Assembly (NCBI GenBank): GCA_937910665.1 | Contig: CALEPR010000028.1 | Span: 1-13,491, forward strand | Origin: an uncultured Selenomonadales bacterium | GTDB lineage: Bacteria; Bacillota; Negativicutes; Selenomonadales; Selenomonadaceae | Direction: 5' to 3' | Length of the DNA: 13,491 nt | Shown: positions 1-6,489 of the stretch, in pieces | Layout: every line of letters starts with the position of its first letter | Numbering within the stretch: position 1 is the stretch's first letter | Position numbers and translations under genes: made by a program | The notes under the pieces: model-generated | The model's input: the letters and a program-made list of their open reading frames with translations, nothing else | What the model was told of the DNA's origin: nothing | Database searches by the model: none

Positions 1-10
1 TATTATATCA

Positions 11-23
11 CGTCCACTGGACG
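11..23. repeat. 13-bp inverted repeat upstream of the esterase
   Basis: CGTCC-ACT-GGACG forms a perfect 5-bp-arm palindrome 39 bp before the esterase start. The core GTCCACT also occurs at 4785-4791, with its complement AGTGGAC at 4859-4865, as the outer arms of another inverted repeat. It could be an operator, or the end of a structure belonging to the gene left of the window. A weak -10-like TATTAT lies at 39-44, but no good -35 accompanies it. Confidence 0.4.
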
Positions 24-61
24 GGAATATCATTACTTTATTATACGAGGAGGAATTTTTC

Positions 62-805
62 TTGATCAGGCGAGGTGCTGAAACTTTTTTTTTGAAAGGC
101 GGCGAGGAAGGCGTTCTGTTGATTCATGGTTTTACCGGTTCGCCTGCTGAACTTCTTTTGCTGGGACAATTTTTGAATGATGTCGGCTTTACTGTTTTGG
201 GAATCAGATTATCGGGACACGGGACGAATGAAAAAGATTTAATGCGTACGACGGCAGAAAATTGGTTCAACACAGTCTTGGACGGTTGGTCGATTCTAAA
301 TGGTGCCTGTAAAAAAATTTTTGTTGCGGGTCACTCGATGGGCGGACTTTTGACTTTGAAACTTTCTACCTGTCGCGAAGTTGAAAAAGTTGTAACAATT
401 TCTGCGCCAATTTTTGTTGATGAGAATTTGGGAGCGGAAAATTTGCCACCGCGCAGTGAGTGCGGGATGGAAATGATTTTTCAGCCGCGTAGGAAATTAA
501 AAAATGTTCCGCCTGCGGTCAATCAAGTTTACAGAAAGATGCCTTTAATTTGTGTTCACGAACTTTTTGACTTGCTGGCGGATGTAAAAAAAAATTTGTC
601 GAAAGTCCAAACGCCGCTGTTAATTCTTCACGCGAAGGACGATCACACGGCGCAAACAAAAAGTGCGAATTTTATTTTTGAAAATGTCGGTTCAAAAATT
701 GCGCGAATAAAATTTTTTGAAAACGGCGGACATCTTTTGCCGCTGACTGAATGTCGCGAAGAAGTTTTTTCTGTGATTGAAAAATTTTTGAGCGAAAAAT
801 TTTGA
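62..805 (+). CDS. Alpha/beta-hydrolase, carboxylesterase Est30-like
   Basis: A 247-residue cytosolic serine hydrolase expected to cleave short- to medium-chain carboxyl esters or monoacylglycerols. The oxyanion-hole motif HGFTG is at residues 22-26 and the nucleophile elbow GHSMG at 90-94, giving Ser92. By alignment from memory with Geobacillus Est30 (also 247 aa; Ser94, Asp193, His223), the acid is Asp194 in the AKDD segment and the base is His224 in NGGH. No signal peptide or membrane segment is seen. The start is a TTG, chosen because GAGGAGG at 47-53 lies 8 nt before it. The gene is followed after 69 bp by the alpha-glucosidase on the same strand, so co-transcription is possible. The family is clear; the natural substrate is not. 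In other Firmicutes such esterases often sit near secG and rnr, but those genes are not in this window. Confidence 0.88.
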   Translation: MIRRGAETFFLKGGEEGVLLIHGFTGSPAELLLLGQFLNDVGFTVLGIRLSGHGTNEKDLMRTTAENWFNTVLDGWSILNGACKKIFVAGHSMGGLLTLKLSTCREVEKVVTISAPIFVDENLGAENLPPRSECGMEMIFQPRRKLKNVPPAVNQVYRKMPLICVHELFDLLADVKKNLSKVQTPLLILHAKDDHTAQTKSANFIFENVGSKIARIKFFENGGHLLPLTECREEVFSVIEKFLSEKF

Positions 806-832
806 TTGAAAAAAAAATAAAAAATTTTTGTG

Positions 833-860
833 GAACAATGTAGAAAAAATTTTTTTGTTC
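833..860 (+). other. AT-rich hairpin abutting the alpha-glucosidase Shine-Dalgarno
   Basis: GAACAA (833-838) pairs with TTGTTC (855-860), and an inner A6/T6 segment (844-855) can extend the stem. The hairpin ends exactly where GGAG (861-864) begins. No G/C-rich stem is present, so it is a poor terminator. It may only reflect the A-tract style of this genome. Confidence 0.3.
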
Positions 861-874
861 GGAGCGTGATATTT

Positions 875-2527
875 ATGGCTGAATGGTGGAAAAAAATTGT
901 CGCCTATCAAATCTATCCAAAAAGTTTTTCAGATGCGTCAGGCAGCGGCACAGGCGATTTAAAAGGCATTACAAATCATCTGGACTATCTGAAAGAACTT
1001 TCTGTCGGAGCAATTTGGATAACGCCGATTTATCCTTCGCCGATGGTTGACAACGGCTACGATATTTCCGACTACACTGAAATTGATTCCGCTTACGGCT
1101 CGATGTCTGACTTTGAAAATTTAATCGCGGAGGCTGACAAGCGCGGAATTAAAATTGTCATGGACTTGGTTTACAATCACAGTTCGGACAAACATAATTG
1201 GTTTCTGGAGTCGAAAAAAAATAAAAATAATCCAAAAGCCGACTGGTACATTTGGCGCGACGCGAAAGCCGACGGCAGTCCTCCTACAAATTGGAGAAGT
1301 ATTTTTGGCGGCAGTGCATGGACTTGGTGCGAGGAGCGGAAACAATTTTACCTGCATACTTTTGCAGTCGAACAGCCTGACTTAAATTGGGAAAATCCTG
1401 AAGTTCGTCAAGCACTTTACGACGCGGCAAATTTTTGGTTGGAAAAAGGCGTTGGCGGTTTCAGAATCGACGCGATAACTTACATCAAAAAACCAAAAAA
1501 ATTTTTGGACGGCGAGCCCGATGGCAAAGACGGCTTGACAACGATTCACAATTTCACCGCGAACACGGAAGGAATTTTGGATTTTCTTCGCGAGTTCAAG
1601 GAAAAAGTTTTTGCCGGAAAAAATATTTTTACAGTCGGCGAGGCGAACGGAGTAGCGGCGGAAGAATTAAGTCGCTGGGTTGGCAAGGACGGAGTTTTTG
1701 ATATGCTGTTCGAGTTCAGCCACGTCAATTTGCCTTTGAAGAATGGAGAAATTTGGTGTCGCCCGACCGAGTGGAAACTTTCCGAGCTGAAACAGGCAAT
1801 TTCAAACAGTCAAGCCGCGACAAAAAATAATGGTTGGTATCCTGCCTTTTTTGAAAATCATGACAAGCCGCGCTGCGTGAATTATTTTTTTGCGAAGGGT
1901 GCGAACAAAATTAAAGCGGCGAAGGCACTTGCAACTGTTTTGCTGACCATGCGCGGAACGCCTTTTATTTTTCAAGGGCAGGAACTTGGAATGAGTAATG
2001 TCTCTTGGAATGAAATTGAAAAGTACAACGATATTTCTTCGCGCAGTCAATTTGATTTTGCAATTCAGGAAGGTTTCAGCGCAGCGGAAGCGATTGACTT
2101 TATAAAATTTTTCAGTCGAGATAATGCGCGAACTCCGATGCAGTGGAGTGCGGAAAAAAATTCCGGCTTTTCGGATGCGGAAAAAACTTGGTTGCCTGTC
2201 AATGAAAATTATCTTGAAGTCAATGCGGCGGCTGAGGAAAAAAATTCTGATTCAGTTTTGAATTGGTACAGAAAATTGTCGAAGTTCAGAAGTGAAAATC
2301 CTGAATTTATTTTCGGAGATTTTGAAATGCTTTTGGCGGAGGACGAAAAAATTTTTGCTTTTGCGCGGAGTTCGGAAGAAAAAAAATTTGTAACCGCAGT
2401 GAACTTTTCGCAGGAAAAAGTTGAGTTGCCAAAAAATTTTGCGGAGAAAAAAATTTTAATCGACAGCGAAAAAAATTCCGACAAAAATTTTCTGCAACCG
2501 TTGGAGGCGAGAATTTATCAAGATTAG
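875..2527 (+). CDS. GH13 alpha-glucosidase, probably alpha-1,4 (maltase) type
   Basis: A 550-residue cytosolic glycoside hydrolase of the oligo-1,6-glucosidase/alpha-glucosidase group (GH13_31-like). The four GH13 regions are visible: DLVYNHSS (97-104), GFRIDAI with nucleophile Asp199, TVGEA with acid/base Glu256, and FFENHD with Asp330. Known family rule: the residue after the nucleophile is Val in isomaltases and Ala or Thr in maltases. Here it is Ala200, which argues for alpha-1,4 linkages (inference). No signal peptide is seen, so it likely acts on imported maltose or maltodextrins. The reading frame is open from a GTG at 830, but I start at ATG 875, because GGAG (861-864) precedes it by 10 nt and family homology begins at AEWWKK. 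It follows the esterase by 69 bp and ends at a plus-strand terminator (2620-2660). Trehalose-6-phosphate hydrolase is the main alternative; the Ala200 argues against it. Confidence 0.9.
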   Translation: MAEWWKKIVAYQIYPKSFSDASGSGTGDLKGITNHLDYLKELSVGAIWITPIYPSPMVDNGYDISDYTEIDSAYGSMSDFENLIAEADKRGIKIVMDLVYNHSSDKHNWFLESKKNKNNPKADWYIWRDAKADGSPPTNWRSIFGGSAWTWCEERKQFYLHTFAVEQPDLNWENPEVRQALYDAANFWLEKGVGGFRIDAITYIKKPKKFLDGEPDGKDGLTTIHNFTANTEGILDFLREFKEKVFAGKNIFTVGEANGVAAEELSRWVGKDGVFDMLFEFSHVNLPLKNGEIWCRPTEWKLSELKQAISNSQAATKNNGWYPAFFENHDKPRCVNYFFAKGANKIKAAKALATVLLTMRGTPFIFQGQELGMSNVSWNEIEKYNDISSRSQFDFAIQEGFSAAEAIDFIKFFSRDNARTPMQWSAEKNSGFSDAEKTWLPVNENYLEVNAAAEEKNSDSVLNWYRKLSKFRSENPEFIFGDFEMLLAEDEKIFAFARSSEEKKFVTAVNFSQEKVELPKNFAEKKILIDSEKNSDKNFLQPLEARIYQD

Positions 2528-2547
2528 TTGCCAAAAAATTTTTTCCT

Positions 2548-2586
2548 GAAACTCAAAAGACGAACCGATACTAAATCAGTTCGTCT
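2548..2586 (-). terminator. Probable terminator of the ispH-rpsA transcript
   Basis: AGACGAAC (2558-2565) pairs with GTTCGTCT (2579-2586). Read on the minus strand, the stem continues through a U-G wobble and three more pairs to a 5-nt loop; on the plus strand the wobble becomes a C-A mismatch. The minus-strand stem is followed by TTTTGAGTTT, a short U-tract. It lies about 90 nt past the S1 stop and does not favour plus-strand termination. Confidence 0.55.
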
Positions 2587-2619
2587 AAAGAAATTGACAA
2601 AGACTTTTGCAATGAATTT

Positions 2620-2660
2620 AAAACTTTCCACGCATCATCGAGCGGCGAAAGTTTTTTTTT
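2620..2660 (+). terminator. Terminator of the alpha-glucosidase transcript
   Basis: AAAACTTTC (2620-2628) pairs with GAAAGTTTT (2647-2655), with an inner CGC/GCG pairing inside the loop, followed by a run of nine T at 2652-2660. The orientation suits plus-strand transcripts ending at 2527. Together with the preceding hairpin it separates two convergent genes within 147 bp. Confidence 0.65.
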
Positions 2661-2674
2661 ATGATGATTAAAAG

Positions 2675-3847
2675 TTATTCAGCCTGTTCAAGGTTAGGAG
2701 CTTCCTCGCCGACAGTCACAGGTGCGGATTGATTTTCAGCTTGATAACGTTTCACCTTTGCAGATTCTGAGTCGCGTTTTGCGCGATTGATTGAAAGTGA
2801 AATGCGTTTGCGTTTTAAATCTATACGCATAACTTTGACTTTAACGATGTCTCCGACTTGAAGAACTTCATCGGCGTTTTCAATGTGGCGATCCGAAATT
2901 TCGCCCATCGGAATAAGTCCGTCGAAACCGGGCTCAATTTCCATAAACGCACCGAACTTTGCAATCTTGACAATTTTTCCTTCCAGCAAATCGCCTTCGA
3001 CATATTTTTCTGCCTTATCGAGCCAAGGATCGCGTTGAGTATTTTTCACTGACAAAGAAATTCTCTTGTTGTCTGCGTCAACATTCTTGACATAAACATC
3101 AACTTCGTCACCGACTTTGAGTACATCTGAAGGATGCGAGACGCGCTCCCAAGAAAGATCCGAAATGTGTGCAAGTCCGTCAACTCCGCCCACGTCGATA
3201 AATGCGCCGTAGTCCACAAGGCGTTTGACTGTGCCTTTGACTGTCTGTCCGGGCTCAAGATTTTTGAAAACTTCTTCCTGTTTTGAATCGCGTTCTTTTT
3301 CCAGAATTTGACGACGCGAAAGAACTAAACGCTGTTTGTGTTTGTCAATTTCGATCGGCAGTGCCTCTACGGTTTGGTCAACGTAAACAGACAAGTCCTT
3401 CACGAAATGAAGTTCCATTTGCGACGCAGGAATAAAACCGCGCAAGCCGTTTACAACTGCAACAAGTCCGCCCTTGACGACTTGAGTAATTTTCGCCTGA
3501 ACAGTTTCTCCGCGCTCCTTAATCGCTTCAATGTCCTTCCAGACCGACATGCGATCTGCTTTGATTTTGGAAAGAGTGCCGCCATTCTCTCCGCCGAGCG
3601 ACTGAATATAAACTTCAATCTTGTCGCCGACTTTTACAACGTCCTCCGCCGACTCCGGCTCAGGATAAGCAAGTTCCCTTTTCGGAACAGGAATTTCCTG
3701 CTTGTAACCGATGTCAACAAATGCTTCGTTGTGATTCACCTGTACAACAGTACCTTCCACAATATCTCCGGCGACGAAATTAAAATCGCCAACAGATTCG
3801 AGCAAACTCCCCATGTCTTCCGCTACGTTTTTCATATCCTCTGACAC
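2675..3847 (-). CDS. rpsA: 30S ribosomal protein S1 (four S1 domains)
   Basis: A 390-residue RNA-binding protein with four S1/OB-fold repeats at about 26-99, 112-180, 198-268 and 283-353. Repeats 3 and 4 are the most canonical (YGAFIDVGGVDGLAHISDLSW and FGAFMEIEPGFDGLIPMGEIS patterns). The tail from about 354 is polar and acidic. Four domains are usual for Firmicutes, against six in E. coli. Role: mRNA binding by the ribosome and possibly other RNA contacts. The start is GTG at 3847, supported by AGGGAGGT at 3857-3864, 9 nt upstream and inside the end of ispH. The ORF overlaps ispH by 16 nt in a different frame. A later in-frame ATG (3835) would give a 4-nt ATGA overlap but has a poorer ribosome site. 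The two genes are surely co-transcribed and probably translationally coupled. Confidence 0.95.
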   Translation of the reverse strand: MSEDMKNVAEDMGSLLESVGDFNFVAGDIVEGTVVQVNHNEAFVDIGYKQEIPVPKRELAYPEPESAEDVVKVGDKIEVYIQSLGGENGGTLSKIKADRMSVWKDIEAIKERGETVQAKITQVVKGGLVAVVNGLRGFIPASQMELHFVKDLSVYVDQTVEALPIEIDKHKQRLVLSRRQILEKERDSKQEEVFKNLEPGQTVKGTVKRLVDYGAFIDVGGVDGLAHISDLSWERVSHPSDVLKVGDEVDVYVKNVDADNKRISLSVKNTQRDPWLDKAEKYVEGDLLEGKIVKIAKFGAFMEIEPGFDGLIPMGEISDRHIENADEVLQVGDIVKVKVMRIDLKRKRISLSINRAKRDSESAKVKRYQAENQSAPVTVGEEAPNLEQAE

Positions 3848-4653
3848 TTGTCATGTACCTCCCTAATAATCCAGTCGGGTGTTGAGGCTCCGGCTGTGAT
3901 ACCAACTTTATTGGATTTTTTAAACCATTCCGGCAAAATTTCCTGAGCAGTTTCTATGTGATACGTTTTGCATTTGCTACTGCAAAGTTTCGCAAGTTTA
4001 GTCGTGTTCGCGCTGTTCCTACCGCCGACAACAATCATCAAGTCAACTTTTTCCGCAAGCTCCATCGCTGCTGTTTGCCTTTGTTCAGTCGCTGTACATA
4101 TGGTGCGTAAAATTTTTATGTCTTTTGACTTGTCCAAAAGTTGCAGAACGATTTTTTTGAAATGTTCACTTGCCACTGTCGTTTGCGAAACTATTCCCAA
4201 TTTCAGACAGGATGAAAAATTTTTTGCTTCCTCTTCAGTCTCCAAAATTGTCGCCCGACCTGCAGCCCATTCAAAAATACTTTTGACTTCGGGGTGATTT
4301 TTTTCTCCGACAATTACAACTTTGTAACCGCCCTCTGCCAATTCTCGCGCCGCTGTCTGAGCTTTTTTGACGTGCGGACAAGTCGCATCGACAATCTTTA
4401 GACCTTTGGAAGTAATTTTTTCATAAATCTGCGGACCGACTCCGTGAGAGCGAATTATAATTGTGCCTTCGCGTGCGTCCTCCAAATCCTCAACAGTTCC
4501 AACGCCTTCAGATTTCAATCGCTCAACCATTTGCGGATTATGAATTATCGGACCGAGCGTGTTGCTCATTCCATTCGCATTTTCCCTGGCAATTTTAATC
4601 GCCCTCTTCACTCCATAGCAAAAACCTAAGTACTCAGCTAAGATAACTTCCAT
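3832..4653 (-). CDS. ispH: 4-Hydroxy-3-methylbut-2-enyl diphosphate reductase (IspH/LytB)
   Basis: Last enzyme of the MEP isoprenoid pathway: a [4Fe-4S] protein that reduces HMBPP to IPP and DMAPP. At 273 residues it is near the short end of the family. The cluster cysteines are Cys12 (GFCYGV), Cys92 (DATCPHV) and Cys186 (TICTATEQRQ). Other conserved elements are IIHNPQ (36-41), RSHGVGP (68-74), NHPEV with His120 and Glu122, and GASTPDW (255-261). The frame is open upstream to a TTG at 4680, but I start at ATG 4653: AGAAAGG lies a normal distance before it and Cys12 then takes its usual position. It precedes rpsA with a 16-nt overlap. In many Clostridia and relatives IspH and S1 are a single fused protein; here a stop codon and frame change keep them apart. 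Confidence 0.95.
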   Translation of the reverse strand: MEVILAEYLGFCYGVKRAIKIARENANGMSNTLGPIIHNPQMVERLKSEGVGTVEDLEDAREGTIIIRSHGVGPQIYEKITSKGLKIVDATCPHVKKAQTAARELAEGGYKVVIVGEKNHPEVKSIFEWAAGRATILETEEEAKNFSSCLKLGIVSQTTVASEHFKKIVLQLLDKSKDIKILRTICTATEQRQTAAMELAEKVDLMIVVGGRNSANTTKLAKLCSSKCKTYHIETAQEILPEWFKKSNKVGITAGASTPDWIIREVHDKCQRI

Positions 4654-4716
4654 TCTTTCCGCCTTTCTGATTTGTTGCAAACAAAAAATACCTCAACTGT
4701 TTACAACTTCGCACAG

Positions 4717-4743
4717 TTTATCACAAGAAAATTGCAGAATCAA
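4717..4743 (-). promoter_or_regulatory. Candidate promoter for ispH-rpsA
   Basis: On the minus strand TTGATT (4738-4743) and GATAAA (4717-4722) are separated by 15 bp, about 65 bp upstream of the ispH start. Each hexamer matches the sigma-A consensus only partly and the spacing is short. It lies just downstream of the permease terminator, which is where a promoter is needed. Confidence 0.3.
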
Positions 4744-4784
4744 TAATCTTTCACAAAAAATCACAGGAGTTTCATAAATTTTCC

Positions 4785-4865
4785 GTCCACTACTTTTAAA
4801 CAACAAAAAATTCGCCGGATATTTAAACTTGTGTTCATAAATTCCGGCGACAACAGACAGTGGAC
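4785..4865. repeat. Nested inverted repeat around the permease terminator
   Basis: The outer arms GTCCACT (4785-4791) and AGTGGAC (4859-4865) enclose an inner hairpin with arms TCGCCGGA (4812-4819) and TCCGGCGA (4843-4850). A 10-bp direct repeat, TTCATAAATT, lies at 4771-4780 and again at 4834-4843. The inner hairpin alone explains termination; the outer arms share their core with the palindrome at 11-23. Confidence 0.45.
4804..4850 (-). terminator. Rho-independent terminator after the purine permease
   Basis: On the minus strand the 8-bp stem TCGCCGGA/TCCGGCGA (4843-4850 with 4812-4819) is extended by ATTTA/TAAAT across a single bulged A. It is followed at once by AATTTTTTG, with the T-run at 4805-4810. 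It lies about 130 nt past the permease stop. Confidence 0.75.
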
Positions 4866-4878
4866 AGGTCAGGAGAAA

Positions 4879-4906
4879 TTAGGAGTTAGGAGCGAGGAGT
4901 TAGGAA
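4879..4906. repeat. Purine-rich heptad tandem repeat
   Basis: Four consecutive 7-mers: TTAGGAG, TTAGGAG, CGAGGAG, TTAGGAA. They lie between the permease stop and its terminator. A two-unit relative (TTAGGAA, AGAGGAA) is at 11284-11297. Read on the minus (transcribed) strand the units become CTCCTAA, resembling the anti-Shine-Dalgarno end of 16S rRNA. Function unknown. Confidence 0.5.
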
Positions 4907-4979
4907 TTGAAAATTAAAATTATTCACGCGGAGAAGATAATTTTATCAATTTTGATTGCGCGAGATTCAAATGAATTCG

Positions 4980-6341
4980 TCAAAGCAAAGCATATTTCAA
5001 GATAAATAAGACTGTAAGAATATACATCAGCGGAGTAATTTTTGAACTTTCGCCGTTCATGACGTGAAGGACGGTGTAAGAAATTACGCCCAAGCAAATT
5101 CCTTCAGAAATTGAGTACATAAATCCCATTGAAAAAATTGTTATGTATGCGGAAATTGCATTTAATAAATTATCTGTCCACTCAATTTTTGTAACTTGTT
5201 GCATCATCAAAAATCCAACCATAATTAACGCAGGAGCAGTCGCGAAGGCAGGAATTGACAAAAATATCGGCGAGAAAAACAGTGCGAGCAAAAATAATCC
5301 TCCTGCCGTCAGCGAAGTCAAACCTGTCTTTCCGCCTTCCGCAATTCCTGAAGTTGACTCAACAAAAGTTGTGATCGTCGAAGTTCCAAGTAACGCTCCT
5401 GCAGTTGTGCCTAATGCGTCTGTTAAAAGAACTTGTTTGACTTGCGGAAGTTTTCCTTCGTCGTCGAGTAAATTTGCCTTCGTCGCGCAGCCGATAACCG
5501 TTCCGATTGTGTCAAATAAATCTACAAATAAAAATGCCAACAAAATTGTAAAAAATTCCACAGAAAAAACTGAGCTGAAATCCAGTTGCAAAAATGTCGG
5601 CGAAAGTGATGCCGGCATCGAAATCAATCCTGAAGGAAACATACTAAAAAATCCGTGCTCGGGATCGGGAACATAAAGTCCGATTAACTGACAAATCATT
5701 CCCATTCCCCAAGTTGCAAAAATTCCGAAAAGAACACCGCCTTTAACATTTTTTATCAGCATAAAAGCAGTTATTAAAATTCCAATCAAGGCAAGCAAAA
5801 CAGTTATTCCTTCTGAGTTAAAAGTTCCGCTCGTCACAGAATTTTTGAAAGAAAAAATTGTTACCAAAGTTGGTCCGTCAACTACAATGTGTGCATTTTG
5901 CAGACCGATGAAACTGATAAATAATCCTATGCCGACCGACACAGCAATTTTTAAAGTCGCAGGAATTGCATTGAAAATTGCTTCGCGAACATTTACCAAA
6001 GACAAGACAATAAAAATTACACCTTCAACAAAAACTGCAGCCAGTGCTTGTTGCCAAGTGTAACCCATTCCAATTACAACGGTGTAAGCAAAATATGCGT
6101 TCAGTCCCATTCCTGCCGACAAAACAAAAGGCATATTTGCCAAAGTTGCCATCAAAAAAGTTGCAAGCGCAGACGCGAGAGCAGTCGCAGTAAAAATTGC
6201 TCCTGCATCCATTCCCGATGCACTTAGGATAATCGGATTGACCGCCAAAATGTAAGCCATAGTCATGAAAGTTGTAACGCCTGCCATGACTTCGGTTTTC
6301 ACGGTCGTTCCTCGCTCTGCCAATTTAAAAACTTTTTCCAC
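4980..6341 (-). CDS. NCS2-family (AzgA/PbuG-type) hypoxanthine-guanine permease
   Basis: A 453-residue polytopic membrane protein, with roughly 12-14 hydrophobic segments, expected to import purine bases by proton symport. Diagnostic AzgA-subfamily (COG2252-type) blocks are FMTMAYILAVNP (25-36), AGMGLNAYFAY (76-86), FVDLFDTIGT (272-281) and TSTITTFVES with SGIAEGGKTG (320-340). These separate it from the UraA/PbuX branch. The frame runs up to a TTG at 6359, but that codon is only 3 nt upstream of the Shine-Dalgarno AAAGGAG (6350-6356). The GTG at 6341, 8 nt beyond that site, is the better start. It lies downstream of guaA on the same strand across a 148-bp gap, so purine uptake and GMP synthesis are paired. 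An A/T palindrome sits directly before its ribosome site. I see no purine riboswitch core in the leader. Confidence 0.92.
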   Translation of the reverse strand: MEKVFKLAERGTTVKTEVMAGVTTFMTMAYILAVNPIILSASGMDAGAIFTATALASALATFLMATLANMPFVLSAGMGLNAYFAYTVVIGMGYTWQQALAAVFVEGVIFIVLSLVNVREAIFNAIPATLKIAVSVGIGLFISFIGLQNAHIVVDGPTLVTIFSFKNSVTSGTFNSEGITVLLALIGILITAFMLIKNVKGGVLFGIFATWGMGMICQLIGLYVPDPEHGFFSMFPSGLISMPASLSPTFLQLDFSSVFSVEFFTILLAFLFVDLFDTIGTVIGCATKANLLDDEGKLPQVKQVLLTDALGTTAGALLGTSTITTFVESTSGIAEGGKTGLTSLTAGGLFLLALFFSPIFLSIPAFATAPALIMVGFLMMQQVTKIEWTDNLLNAISAYITIFSMGFMYSISEGICLGVISYTVLHVMNGESSKITPLMYILTVLFILKYALL

Positions 6342-6360
6342 TTCATTTGCTCCTTTCAAA

Positions 6361-6393
6361 GCATCTTTTTTTCAAAAAATTTTTGAAAAATGC
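6361..6393 (-). repeat. 33-bp A/T palindrome in the permease leader
   Basis: TTTTTCAAAAA and TTTTTGAAAAA arms flanked by GCAT and ATGC (the left side carries a 3-nt insertion). It ends 4 bp before the permease Shine-Dalgarno (6350-6356). It could be an operator or an mRNA hairpin affecting ribosome access. The low G/C content makes it an unlikely terminator. Confidence 0.45.
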
Positions 6394-6456
6394 TAATTCG
6401 CTAAACTCAATAAAAATTCCTGCAGATTGAGCGGAGCAAACATAAGCAGATAAAAA

Positions 6457-6478
6457 ATTTTTTCTGTCGAGATTGGGA
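6457..6478 (-). repeat. CAGA-A6T6-TCTG palindrome after guaA
   Basis: CAG plus AAAAAA pairs with TTTTTT plus CTG, with AT bulged, 12 bp past the guaA stop. A second A6T6 tract overlaps the stop itself (6482-6493). On the minus strand it may act as a weak A/U-rich terminator or processing hairpin between guaA and the permease gene. Confidence 0.35.
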
Positions 6479-6489
6479 GAAAAAATTTT

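Noticed and set aside
830..874. GTG start at 830 giving a 15-residue extension to the alpha-glucosidase
   Set aside because: There is no Shine-Dalgarno, it lies in an A/T hairpin, and the family begins at the MAEWW start, which has GGAG upstream.
3338..3844. Long plus-strand open frame opposite rpsA (168 codons)
   Set aside because: It is antisense to a clear S1 gene, has no ribosome site and no family pattern; it is a codon-bias shadow.
5143..5676. Long plus-strand open frame opposite the permease (177 codons)
   Set aside because: A shadow of the permease gene; low-complexity composition and no ribosome site.
6342..6489. Purine riboswitch before the permease
   Set aside because: No conserved loop-loop pair or core sequences were found; the leader is mostly A/T tracts.
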